From assembly GCA_022393335.1 (NCBI GenBank), contig JAJEKB010018332.1, forward strand, positions 1-64,000: a DNA stretch of 64,000 nucleotides, read 5' to 3'. Shown in pieces: positions 48,233-60,300 of this stretch. Source of the DNA: Macrotrachela quadricornifera (taxonomy: Eukaryota; Rotifera; Eurotatoria; Philodinida; Philodinidae). How positions within the stretch are numbered: the first letter of the stretch is position 1; each line of letters begins with the position of its first letter. The notes under the pieces are model-generated. The model saw only the letters and a program-made list of their open reading frames with translations, had not been told where the DNA came from and ran no database searches. Made by a program: the position numbers and the translations under genes.

Positions 48233-49883
48233 ATGTCAAGTAACGAATATTTTTATAAAAATTTTTCATTATTAATTTGTTTTTTTTCTTTTATTCTAGT
48301 CTGTCAACATCTTCCATATGAATGTATTCGAGTATCATATAGAAATATAAATAAATGTATAACAAATTTTAATAATTTAACTAGAATTACTGATATTATT
48401 AATATATTTATTAATGAATTAACAGAAAAAGAATATTTAACAATAAATGATTGTTGTTTATATATTGAATATCAATCATATTTATATCCTTTAAAATCTA
48501 CAGATTTTATTCAAGATATTATTTATCGTTATTCATCATCAGATATTTGTTTTAAATTAATATTTAAACGTCATTCATCTCCATCACGTTTTGCTCAACG
48601 TAAAAAACTTAATCAAATAACAATAAAAAATCCTTATGAACAATTAAGATTACAAGAATTATTAATTCAAAAACAACAAGAAATAATAAATCAATTAACA
48701 AAAATTAATGATGATAATAATAGGTTTGTTTTTAAGACCACCCCCCCCCTCAAAAAATGTCAATTTTCGTCAAAAATTTCGAAATTGAGATAAATGTACG
48801 GGAAGATAGCCCGTCTTCAGATCTTTCAGAAATGATATAGTTTTTTATATTATACTCCTCTTTTGGTTAAATAATTTGATGACTTTCGTTAACCTCTCCT
48901 TGAAAACTATGGTTATTTTTAAAAAACGAAAAATGTTTTTCGCTTTTTCTCGGTTTATGGTTTTATGATCGCGGTTCCCAAATTTCTTGGTGGACCCTCA
49001 TTGTATAAATTTAATTTTTTTGTTGTTGAAAAGAGCATGTCAAGGTGCATCGCCTATCAGAGCCCTTTTTTTAAATTAAGCTTTGTTTTTAGTATATATA
49101 CAAACACTTATATAAATAAACACCCATTTTTCGAGATTTTTTGAGTCATTGAAATTGTGATCCCTTTTCTCCGCTTAAAAAGTAAGAATTTTAAAAAAAG
49201 GGCTCTGGTAGGCGATTCACCTTGAGATGCTCTTTCAAACAAAAAAAATTAAATGTATAGAATGAGCCTGGACAGAGAATTTTTGGTCCCCAGATGAGGT
49301 GTTTTTGACCCTTGTTTGATGAATATCTCCCTCAAACGTCATGATATAAGGCTGAAATTTTTACCATAGCCTCTCCGCTATAGCCCCAACATATCCTGAA
49401 AATTTCATGAGATTTGCATGTACCTGGCCCGAGATAGATTTTTGAGGGAGGGAATGACCTTAAATGAAAAAAAAAAATTTCTTTTTTTCTCATTTTCTTA
49501 TAATTATTTTAAGAGCATCAACAAATACAAGACAATCACGACAAGATGAATATTATGAAGCTGTTAATCACGAAACAAATCGTTCACATTCACGTGTAAG
49601 ATTTCGTTTATCAACAGTAACTCCAAAATATGAAGTATCATCATCATTACCAACACCAGTAATAACAGAAGTGAAAAGTATTTTAAAAAAATCATCAATT
49701 CAACGAACTTCAAGTGTTGATCGTGATATTGAAAAATTAATATCACTTAAACATGAAGAAAATAGTTTTTGTATATCTGATGAAGATGATGATGATGATT
49801 TATCTGATCAAAGTACGACTGATTCATGTTTAGGTTCATTATCATCTAATGATAGTGTCTATCATTTAGAGACACTTGTTTGA
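48233..49883 (+). CDS. Possible RA-domain protein with PP1-type motifs
   Basis: Two exons (48233-48723, 49514-49883) give about 286 aa. Residues ~28-115 (from PYECIRVSYRNINKCITNF through LTRITDIINIFINEL, NDCCLYIEYQSYLYPL and ICFKLIFKR) have the length and strand/helix pattern of a Ras-association, ubiquitin-like fold as at the N-terminus of RASSF7-10 proteins; this match is by eye. A short coiled coil follows (NPYEQLRLQELLIQKQQEII). Exon 2 encodes SHSRVRFRLST, an RVxF motif, and VKSILKKSS, a SILK motif, both known PP1 docking forms though usually in the opposite order, then an acidic/Ser-rich tail. The first 25 residues are hydrophobic (FSLLICFFSFILVC) and might instead be a membrane anchor. 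The intron is occupied by a foldback element. Confidence 0.55.
48741..49453. mobile_element. Foldback element filling the intron of the RA-like gene
   Basis: The ends carry CCCCCCCCCTCAAAAAATG and, inverted, ATTTTTGAGGGAGGG. A long imperfect inverted repeat lies inside (about 48973-49076 against 49188-49292), for example GCATCGCCTATCAGAGCCC paired with GGGCTCTGGTAGGCGAT. No coding frame. It makes up most of the 790-nt intron. Confidence 0.65.
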
Positions 49884-50442
49884 TTAGTTTTCTTATGATA
49901 TTTTTCAATGTTCAGTCTTTCATTTAATATTATCATTAAATTCTTGACAATAAATTATAAATAAAAAGAAAAAGTATTAATTAAAACAGGTTTTGATAAA
50001 TTCATTTATTATCGATTTATGAATATGATAAGATGTTCCGATAGAAAAAAATCTTATTTGTTCAAACAGAAAATATCATGAGGATTACAGATGAATTCCT
50101 ATGATAATGACTATAATTCACTATGTACTTTTTTGGATAAATTTTTATTAACTATTATCCATATTTTCAAAATTGATAGATTTTATAATATCTTTATTTA
50201 TATCGTTAATAGTAGATATATATTTCATGCAGTTTTTTTTTATAAGCATAAACATAAAACAAAACATATATATATATACAAATAAAACCATAGACTAATG
50301 CTAATTAATACAATTCCAAAAATTTTTATATCGAATACGAATTTGTTAATGAAAACAATAAATACATAACAAAACAAATTTTTTATATCAATGACATGTA
50401 GCACTAAAAAAATCAATACGAATACAAGGAATGCCTTATAGT
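49884..50442. other. Intergenic between convergent genes
   Basis: 559 bp of AT-rich sequence between the stop of the RA-like gene (plus) and the stop of BNIP3 (minus), so it should contain both 3' UTRs. The open frames here are low-complexity and not called. Confidence 0.45.
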
Positions 50443-51129
50443 TCAATCAAATGAATAAAAATAAGGTGTTTTCACACGAAGATAACGACGTAAACATAAA
50501 TACATTCTAAAAGCAAAAAAAAGATAATATTTTTATTTTAATTATTTAATTTTACATACATTCCCATGCCAAGTAAAAAACTTGTACAATTACTTAAAAT
50601 AATATACCGCATATGTTTTTTTTCAATTAATTTTTCTTCTTCATCTTCATCATATACATTTCGATTTATTGGTTGAAGAAATTTCCATTCTCTAAAAAGA
50701 TACATCACAAAAGATAAATAAGGAAAAATAAATAAATATGTTACTTCGGTGGTTCAATTTCAATACGTGATGACCAATCAACTAGCCAATCAGTAGTTTG
50801 AACTACACTCTTTGGACTTTTTGGTGATGAACTAAAATTTTATTTTATCTTCTAATCCCAAAAATATAAAATAATAATTAATTACCTATCACTACGTGAA
50901 CCTTTTGAACCAGAATGAGATGATTCTTTTTGTGCTTCTAATAATAATTTTTCATTAACATGCATAATTGATGTAAGATCTCGATCAGTAAAAGAACTTG
51001 TCGTATTTGTTGATGTTTCAATATCAGCCCATGTATCTATATAAACAATATTATATTATAAATAAATAAATTTTCTTTTTTCTTTATATTACCTGTTGTT
51101 TGTTGTTGTTGTTGCATTGATTTGTTCAT
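50443..51129 (-). CDS. BNIP3: BNIP3/NIX-type mitophagy receptor
   Basis: Five exons (51129-51093, 51036-50886, 50831-50745, 50691-50560, 50506-50443) give about 156 aa (human BNIP3 194). These proteins sit in the outer mitochondrial membrane by a C-terminal anchor and recruit LC3/GABARAP to damaged mitochondria. Near residue 14 DTWADIETS has the W-x-x-I form of an LC3-interacting region. A conserved serine block follows, LLLEAQKESSHSGSKGSRSD with SSSPKSP. Then come TTDWLVDWSSRIE and PPKEWKFLQP, matching the diagnostic W-x-WDWSSRPE...PPKEFLF of the family. The anchor is YIILSNCTSFLLGMGIMYLC with the glycine-spaced dimer motif and a basic end (LRRYLR). The exon 4 donor is GTATGT; this choice restores the RR ending. 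Confidence 0.9.
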
Positions 51130-52288
51130 ATTTTAATCTAAAAATAGAAGAATATCAAATATAGATCATTATTAGTCGAACAACTTTTATGGATTCTCTA
51201 ATAAATTTCTTATACATATAAATCAGTCATAGACTTATAACCGAGTACAAAAAAAAAATTCTATTGACTTATTACATGAATGTAATGGAGAAATGCATTG
51301 ATATATTAAATTAATGCATTATAAACAAGAATAGAGGACGTTGCTTAACATTATCTATTGAACATGGTGATTCGTTTCTATTGACATGAAACGAAACAGT
51401 AACTTTTTTTTTTCAATTTTATTCAATTATATTTTTTGAGAATTTCGAAGAATTATTAAGAATAATATTACTGTAAAAACTTAAGTAATTTGTTTCCAGT
51501 TCAACTATCAAATTCATTTATTATTCAAATATTTGAATAGTCCTGAAATGAATTACAGTAATTATTTTTCTTCATAATTATGCGAGAATTTTTAGTGCAG
51601 TATTATACAAATACATATTCTCATATATGGTGCTACTGTATATATTTTACAGAATGAAAATATAATCGAATGTCTATATGGAATATAAATCTTCGGGTAT
51701 GTTATGTTTAAATATTCATTCTCTGTAAAAATTACGTTGTTGATTAAGATACAATAATTATAAACGATATGAAAAATAATTTTAAGATTCTTATCTTTAT
51801 GAATTAAAATTAGATGTTAAACGAGAATATTCTTTTATAAAAACAAAAAAAAAGTAAGTTGCGAAGATACCTGCATTGTTTTTATTACAAACAAAAAAAT
51901 AGAACAGAAGAAAAGAAAAAAGTAAAATAAAATATTCATCATTATTTAGTTAATTACAGAGTTCTAGTCAAGATTGACAATAAGGTAAGATATAAAACAA
52001 AATTTTAATTAACAGATGAAGTCTCCTCGCGTAAGTACTTTCAGCGCATTTCCTTTTTTTTGTCACTTATAATCAATAATGTACTGGATTTTAAGAGCAA
52101 TTTCGTATTGATTTGATATCAATTTACAAGTTGTAATTTTGCGTATTACTTTTTTTCGAATAAAATACGTATAATATTTAAAAAGGTGTGAAAGCTTAAG
52201 AGATTTAATAGAATAATATCAATCAAATAAATACTGATGATAGTTTCAAGAAAAATTTAATCATTTTACAACAAGATTATTTTCTACA
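51130..52288. other. Intergenic, divergent promoters
   Basis: 1159 bp between the BNIP3-type gene (minus) and the antistasin-like gene (plus). AT-rich, no gene or repeat family recognised. Confidence 0.45.
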
Positions 52289-52531
52289 ATGCGTAATCAA
52301 ATCATCGCTGTCCTTATTGCTATTCTCTTCTGTGCTACTTTATTGGTTTCAGCCAAACCAACAACATCTGCTGAACAGCAAGAACGTTCTGTTTTACTTC
52401 CAAATTGGCCTCAAATTCCCAAACCATTTTGTCCACCAATGCTTTGCACTTTTCCATGTTTTTGTGGTAGTCAACTTAATTCACGCGGTTGTGATACATG
52501 TCATTGTCTTCCATGTGGTTCCGAATGGTAG
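52289..52531 (+). CDS. Secreted antistasin-like cysteine-rich peptide
   Basis: Intron-less, 80 aa. Residues 1-22 (MRNQIIAVLIAILFCATLLV, then SA) form a clear signal peptide. The mature part has eight cysteines in about 30 residues; the segment CTFPCFCGSQLNSRGCDTCH with its flanking Cys follows the antistasin-like pattern (C-x3-C-x-C-G...GC-x2-C-x-C) found in small serine-protease inhibitors of leeches and other invertebrates. A protease-inhibitor or defence role is inference from spacing. The start codon is fixed by the signal peptide. Confidence 0.75.
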   Translation: MRNQIIAVLIAILFCATLLVSAKPTTSAEQQERSVLLPNWPQIPKPFCPPMLCTFPCFCGSQLNSRGCDTCHCLPCGSEW

Positions 52532-52805
52532 TTTTTTTAATTCAATATTGCTTGGATTAATTAATTAATAATAAAATTTAAAAAAAAAAGAAAAGAATGA
52601 TTGTCATAATAGCAAAATTCTAATCAATTGTTTGAATTAAACTGTAATTTTAATCATATAAAATAGATATCAGAAAATGATAAGAACAGAAATGCCTAAA
52701 AAAGTTAACAGATGTTCATCATTTGTTTTCATATATGATAGCAATGAGAGGGTTTCTATTTATATGAATATCATAAATTTATCGTTTTATTCTTTTGTTT
52801 TCAAG

Positions 52806-53340
52806 GCTATGATGACAGCTCGCGTTATTTATAAGCCAGATTATCATATAACTTTTATACGTGAATTTTTAGATAAGGTTAAATCAAATTTTGTTTTTCG
52901 AAATTTTTTTATTGAATTAATTATAATATTTAGATAGAAAATAATTCAGATCATATTTCTTAGGATTTTTTTTTATTACAAAATTTTCATCATCATCATC
53001 GATAAAATCTTCTAAACAATGATTTTGAAGATATTCTTTCTAGTATAATTCATCTTTTAGATGAAATATTTCCTCAAGATATTTTTCTTAGTCAATGTTC
53101 TCAAACAATTTTATTTGAAAGAAATTATTATAATGTACCAATTATATTTTGTATTGAAAATTATTTTAATGTAATAAAAGAAAATGATGAAAATAACAAT
53201 TTATTTATTTATACATTATTTGAACGTTTAGCAGAACAATTGTTATTCAATCAATAAGCACATATTCGGGCTATATTATTGATCATTTTCCAATTTCATT
53301 TAATGATTTAGAAAGATTTCAATTAGAGGTAAAGAAGTCT
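52806..53340 (+). pseudogene. Decayed adenylate-kinase-family copy
   Basis: 52806-52877 is a 72-nt exon-like block (AMMTARVIYKPDYHITFI...DK) with the same length, phase and sequence type as exon 2 of the intact AK gene downstream ([18 protein letters not shown]...SK). Further on, fragments broken by stops and a frameshift include GYIIDHFPISFNDLERFQ, like the kinase G-x-I-I-D-x-F-P segment. The P-loop is not visible. It appears to be a partial, dead relative of the neighbouring gene, perhaps a tandem duplicate. Confidence 0.6.
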
Positions 53341-53399
53341 TTGACTTCAGTTATTTATTAGAAAAGAAATGATCAATATAAAAACGAAACATATACAAA

Positions 53400-54300
53400 G
53401 ATAAGTTACAAAGTTGTTACATTTAATAGTTGATTCTCTCTCCCTTCGCTTTGATCAGAGCTAGACATCGTAATTTCATTGAATCTACTAAACGACTTAG
53501 AACAGCCATGTTGGTTTTCGTTTTTCAACACGTTTGATAATTGACCGTAGGTTTTCTATCGGATTGATATCCGAACTAATTGACGGCAAGTCAATTATTT
53601 CAGGTACTTCTTTAGATAAGAATTGTTGTGACACTCGACTTTTGTGCTTGGGGTCATTAGGTAAGAATCATCCATAATCGTATTGAAAGAATGATAGCGT
53701 ACTAGGCCCTTGATGTTGAAGGCATCCCATGCAATAATCTTCTGTCTATTCTTTGGAATTCTGTTGACTTCAGCTTTTAGATTTCTCGACTATCGAAGTA
53801 CGGTATTTCGAAACAATTGGTAACAGGTTTCGTCAGTGAATATTGTTCGACTCGGATCGTTGTTTTGGTGTTTGATTGCTCATCGAACACATGCATCCTT
53901 ATGTTTCTGAGTCAGCCTTGGTGCACAATAGATGAAAGTACTCTTGTAACCTAGTCGTTTGAGTTCACGTTGAACTATCCATCAGGATACGTCCAATCCT
54001 CGGTTATCAAGCAGTTTTTGTGCCAGTTTCTTCGATGTTGTTTCGTTGAATCGATTGACCGAGTGGTATGTTATCATTGGCAGTAATCTTGTAAGGTCTG
54101 TCCTCAATTGTACCTTGTTTTTTAATCTTGGCAGTATTATATTTAACAGATCCAACTGGGATCTTTGTTATACAAGCAATTATTGTAGGAGATCGATAAT
54201 CGTTATTCCAATAATGTAAGATAGTTAATCGCTTCGTTTTCATTGAACTAAGATTTTGTTTTGAAGGCATTTTTTCCCAAATGAAGAATGTTTACCACGA
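53400..54300 (-). mobile_element. Dead Tc1-type transposon
   Basis: Minus strand. 54270-54007 encodes an N-terminal helix-turn-helix piece (KTKRLTILHYWNND, then a STVYYN-like SVKYNTAKIKKQGTIEDRPY), typical of Tc1 transposases, ending in a stop. Downstream fragments include LTQKHKDACVR, FTDETCYQLF (first catalytic Asp) and IIAWDAFNIKG, with several stops and shifts. Possible inverted ends (GTCTTTGACTTCAG near 53340, its relative near 54410) are weak. Not functional. Confidence 0.8.
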
Positions 54301-54854
54301 TTCGTGGTGTGTATAGCTATATGTATATACTTCTTCTTATTCTTAGAAAGTTCTCGAACAATCTTTTCAGAAATTTCTAGTGATAAACTTTCAAAAAGTT
54401 GAACTAGATGAAAGTGAAAGACTTTTACACTCTACTATATATATATATATAATTTCTTTGTGAAATCTCTTCATAATTATTCTGTAAAGATTAATGCAAT
54501 TATTGAAAAATTTAAAGAAAATTTATGAAGATCTAAAAAAATGAAATACTCGAACATATTCAATCGATATATTTTCAAAATACTCTATTGTTTCTATCTG
54601 TTGTAATACTTGATTCTTTTCGCTTTTTCATGTTTTTATGCAGATACAAAAGTTTTTATTCTTATTCGTAAAGACGAATACTAAATTTGGTAATGAAATC
54701 CATTTATTGCTTTAATCAACTTCTTACTATTTATGTGTTAAGAAAAGTTGTGAATATGTAATCAAAAAAACCTAAAGATTTTGACAATCGTGAAAAATCA
54801 CCGACTAAATTAAATATTATTATTGACTTATTTTCAGATTTATTTTTATTAAAT

Positions 54855-57371
54855 ATGTATCATTTACAAACAAATGCCAATACAGATTTGGCAAAAGATT
54901 ATCTTTCTAAACGAAAAATTCCTGAATTATTCGAAGTAAATTTAATTCATAGAAAAAGACAATACATGAATATATAAATATTCTTTTAGGCTTTAATGAC
55001 TGGTCTTATGGTACATAAACCTGACGATCATATTGAATTTTTAATGGAATCTCTTTCAAAAGTAAGATTTATTATTCAACTATTATTCTCAATGTTTTTT
55101 TTTGAAATAGTATAAAGATAGTAAAAAATCATTAAAATGGGATGCTTTTATTGGAAGAAAAGGTGGTATGAACAATACATTGGCTCCAATTAAAAAGCCA
55201 ATAAATACAGATACGATTTCATCATCAATTTCGTTTATTACGGAAATGGATCATCAATCAAAACCTCGTCAAGAAAAACCAAAAATTGAAGATCGATCAT
55301 CTTTATCAACATCTGATCAGAATCGAGATAAAAATTTACTTAAAGGAAAACCAATTATTTTTGTTGGTGGCGGACCAGGTATAGAAAGAATTTATTTTAC
55401 AAATATATAGATATAAGTGGTTTGTGGGACAAACTTTTTTCATGTCCCGAATTCTGCTTGCCCTGTTCCCAAAGTTTTTGAATAGTTTCAATCTTGCAAA
55501 TTCTTTCTCAAACTTTTAATATATTATTTAATAGGCAGTGGTAAAGGAACACAATGTGAAAAAATGATTGAAACATATGGTTTTACACATTTATCAGCTG
55601 GTGATTTAATCCGTGCAGCTGCACAAGATTCATCAACAGAAAAAGGTCGCTATTTTAATGAAGCTATGTCACAAGGAAAACTTATTTCAACAGTAATTAT
55701 ATTTTAAATATCATATAATATTATTATTTTTCTTTGTATAAATCTAGGAAGATATTCTTGGTTTACTTAAAGATGCTATTTATGAAAAAGCTAATAAATC
55801 ATCAGGTTTTTTAATTGATGGTTTTCCACGTCGAGTTGATCAAGGTATTCAATTTGAAAAAGAAGTAGCTTTATGTGATGTTCTTATTTATTTCGATGTA
55901 CCGGATGAAATAATGACAAAACGATTAGTAAAACGTGGTGAAACTAGTGGTCGAATTGATGATAATGAAGAAACAATTAAAAAACGTTTAAAAACATTTC
56001 ATGAAGAAACAACACCTATTTTAGGTTATTATGGTAAACAAGGAAAATTAATTACAATTGATGCTAATCGAAAACCAGACGATGTATTTGTTGATGTATC
56101 ACAAGCATTAGAAGGGTTAATGGATCAAAAACAAGTAGGTAAACAACTTCAATTGATCTTTTTATTTTATACAATTCTCTGTGTGTGTATGTGTGTGTAA
56201 AGGATTCTTTTTGAAAATATTCATTTATTTTTACAGAGTTATTCTGATCCTAAGGTTCACAGTAAAATTATTTTTGTAATTCATTCCTCATCACACCTTT
56301 TTATATACAACTCACATAATAATATTTATTCACTGTTGTAGCTTAAAATATTTTTCGAACAGAATTAATGATATCAGAAATAATTTTTATTTTGAGAATT
56401 GAATGAAACATCATTTAATATTATTCATTTTTTTCTATGATATTCTTGCAAACTGATAAATAGCAATCATTTTATTTTTATTTTTAGTACGTGGAAACAA
56501 ATCTGAATTAGATAAATTAAAAAATAAGAAAATCATTTTTGTTGTTGGTGGACCAGGTAAGTTTTTATTTAATTATATAAAATTCTAAAGTTTTAATTTA
56601 TTATAGGATCGGGAAAAGGTACACAATGTGAACGAATTGTGGAAAGATATGGTTATACACATTTGAGTACCGGGTATGAATAGAGATAAGAAAGAATACA
56701 TTTTTAAATAAATATATAATTTTACAGAGATCTTCTTCGTGAAGCTGTACAATCAAAAACTGAACGAGGTGAACAACTTAATGCTTTGATGAAAGAAGGA
56801 AAATTAGTTCCAATGGTATATTATATCATCTATTATACATAATTAATACAAATAAACTATTCGTTTTATTTAGGAAGTTGTACTTGATTTACTTAAAGAA
56901 AATATGCTGAAAAATGCTGATAAATCAAAAGGTTTTCTTATTGATGGTTATCCACGTGAAGTTTCTCAAGCAAGAAAATTTGAAGAATTAGTTCGTTTAT
57001 GTTTTTCTTGAACACCAAAATATATTGAATTGATTTTTCTTTTTTCATTATAGATTGCTCCATGTAATCTTGTTCTATATGTAAACGCAAGTGATGAAAC
57101 AATGACAAAACGATTATTACATCGTGGTCAAACATCAGGTCGAATTGATGATAATGAAGAAACAATTAAAAAACGTTTGAAAACATTTCATAATCAAACA
57201 GTGCCTGTTTTAGATTTATATGAAAGACAAAATAAATTAGCTGAAGTAATTTTATTTTATTTTTATTTTTTACTCAAAATTGATTTGTTTTATTTGATCT
57301 AGGTTAATTCGGAATTAGCACCGAATGATGTCTTTAATGAAGTTCGAGAAGCACTTGATAATCTTGTTTAA
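54855..57371 (+). CDS. AK5: Adenylate kinase 5-type, two kinase domains
   Basis: Twelve exons: 54855-54935, 54990-55061, 55111-55378, 55535-55692, 55748-56134, 56237-56261, 56488-56556, 56607-56673, 56728-56815, 56874-56990, 57054-57245, 57303-57371, giving about 530 aa (human AK5 562). It transfers phosphate between ATP and AMP; AK5 is cytosolic. The N-terminal helical module [20 protein letters not shown] is that of AK5. Kinase domain 1 has [28 protein letters not shown] and a short lid with [12 protein letters not shown]. Domain 2 has [41 protein letters not shown] and [12 protein letters not shown]. Both P-loops are split by an intron at the same Gly codon, which points to an internal duplication. 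The tiny exon 56237-56261 links the two halves. Confidence 0.95.
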
Positions 57372-60300
57372 AAAAACTCAATGCAAATTTTATCTCATTC
57401 GTAGTGAAACTCTCTATTATATTCTATGTGCGTATGGATCTGAAAAAACTTGGTTGCCTTATTTATATCATATTTTTTTATTATTTTTTTTTTAAATAAA
57501 ATTGCATCATTGATACTTACAACCGATATCATTTTATTTTACTTAGGTTATTGATAAAAACAAGACTATAATACAGATAACAGCTTGACAAAAATAAAAA
57601 TAATCATTGATTATTTAATGACTATTAAATTATTTTAATCACACATACAGCAGAGAAAATGTTCTAAATGTAGGTCAACAGAATGATTGATCTTCTCATA
57701 TAATAACAGATATTTTCTTTACGAAGGCTAGTGACAGACAAAAATGGGTGGAGAGTAAGAATAAAAAAAATTAGTACTTTCTTTTCATTAAGGAACAGTA
57801 AATCATCGAAATTACACTAAGAAGTTTTAGTTTGGAGTACGATATGTACATTATTATTGTACATATATAATGCGATTGCATTCATTGTGATCCATTTTTA
57901 ATGACATTTTCATATTTGAATTAGGTGGTGAACATAAGACAAATTTTTATACTTTATTCTGTTCTGTCTTGTCTTGTCTTACTCGCTTATTTCATCTTAA
58001 CAGGTGGCAGAACAGGACACGAATTACAGGTTTGTTCTATCCCATGTTTAGTTCTGCTTGGGATCTTTTCATCAGTATTAAGACAAATCTTTTTTTCTGT
58101 CAGTAATGTAAATGAGAATTATATTATGTTCATTATCGCTCAGTTTCAAATATCCAATAGAAAGAGTTTCTAACTATTGCAATATATGGCGTATTAACAA
58201 GTAGTTGCCTATGTTAACTTATAATATAGAATAGAACTCTCGATAACATTCTTATTTCAAGAATAATCAGAGTTATTTTGCTCTAAATTTATTATTTATG
58301 TTAGAAGTGATCAGAAACCTATTGATGTGACAACCAAGACACAAAATCAAATGAAAACACTTTTTTTTCTAGGCAATAGAGCATTCTTTAATCCATAGAA
58401 CCTATAATTAATAAAAGTAATGAATGAAAAAAATATTATAGTATTTGGTTTTACTTTAAAGTTAATCACTGCTTAATAGTAATCTAATCTAAGATCTAAT
58501 TTCGAAACAAACATAGACTTACTGTGTATACAAAGTTGCATATAGGTTGTATCGCTGATATAATAAATCAAATATACAGGACATCAGCGGTTCAGAATCT
58601 GCCGTAAAAAGCAAAAATTTCCCCCGCTAGAAAAATCAAAATACATGGCCTTCTGTGAATTATGTATCTATAAGCAAAAGGCATCGAAAAAGAACTATTT
58701 AAAACAAATAGCTTGATTTAAAAAAAACAACACGCTCTATTAATTATCGATTGATTCTGGTAATCTTGGTAATTGTTTTTTTGTCAAATGATTCAGTATA
58801 ACAGAGCCAGGTGATAGAAGTTTCCATGTTTAATATTATTTACTCTTTTTATAAAATAATCAATCTTATCCTTCTTGCTGTTGAAGTAATTGTCCAGTGA
58901 GCGTTTGATAAATGCATCAGCGAGATGCAACGGGAGCATTCCAATGAAGCAGCACTTCATTATCTAACGAATCATGATGTAATGAACGGTTGCTATATGT
59001 TCTTTTAAAATTGACGCTGCTGATTTACATATCGTTTCGTTTATAATTCTGAGAATCATTAATGAATGAAAGTAGAGAAAGTCATTGACACCATCGGATA
59101 AATCTGTACTTGTATAATATCTTTTAATAACACAGAAGCAAGAAGCTCATAGGTAGAGACACTACAGCTTGTGTTTTTTTCAAATGGAACAAAGTTATTT
59201 TTCGAAACATTCTCAGACTCAAAAATTTTCCAAAATTTCCCCCCACCACGCGGTGCCCCACAAGGGTAGATTCTGCACGTCTGCAGGACATAAGTCTTTT
59301 TGATGGCTTAATGCCTGAGCTGAATTATACAACTGAAGTAGTATACAATTAAGGTTTTGAATATTCGAAAAAAATTTTAATTCTTTTCTTCACTCATACT
59401 GAAGTCTTAATTTATCACCTTTATAATGGATGATATAAAACGATACATTTATAATCTGTTTTATTATATATTTTTAGGATGCTGATAGACTTCAAAAGTA
59501 CATTTTATCGTAAGTCGAATGATATACCTTGCGTATTTGTTGGTCCAATCATTCACTATTTAACGCGAAGTAAATAAAATGTTGACGCAAAAACTTTAAC
59601 TGAATATTAAAAATGAAGTAAAATTCTTCAGTTTTATTTTAATTAAACCGCATTCCAAAGAGTAGTCTATCCCTACCTATAATATTTCACTATAATTATG
59701 CGGTCTTTCTAACCTATAGTCTTTTTTTATTTTTATACAATCTCTATTTTTTTTCTTTGTGTTCCATGATATTATATGTTATCGTTATGTTGCGTTTGTT
59801 ATTGCTCTCCCGTTATTCGTCTGCACTATTTTATTATAAATAACAAAAATATATACAATAAATTAACATGTCTTTCGCTCTGATCTTTCTCGATTTCTCT
59901 CCGTTGCTCTTGCTTATGTCTTTGTAATAATAGTAAGGATACAACAGATTTATTGATCGACCGTTGGGATCATTGTATTTATTGCAACGAAGAAGTTTGT
60001 TATTATTATTTAACATGAATAAACCAATAATCATGATTGTGATGATTGGAATCAACAACAGAGATGTGATCCGGCATTATCCCACCGATTTTATAAAACT
60101 ACATTTTGTCTTCCATGATTGTTTTAAAAAGTTTGAATAATTTATAAAAATTTTTTACGAATTATTCTCCGTTTCGTCAATTATTTTTTAGTTAATGCCT
60201 GCAAAAGCCGTTGATGTTTCCCTATTCTAACCGCTTTGAAACATTTCTGATTATTGAAGAGATTGAACGTAAGACCTACTGAATTTATGCGATGAAAATA

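Noticed and set aside
57925..58173. 82-codon hydrophobic frame
   Set aside because: Lies over a repetitive CTTGTCTTGTCTT-type stretch and has no recognisable content.
59834..60058. 74-codon frame with a hydrophobic segment
   Set aside because: Less AT-rich and faintly coding, but no upstream exon or family was found; mentioned only in the intergenic entry.
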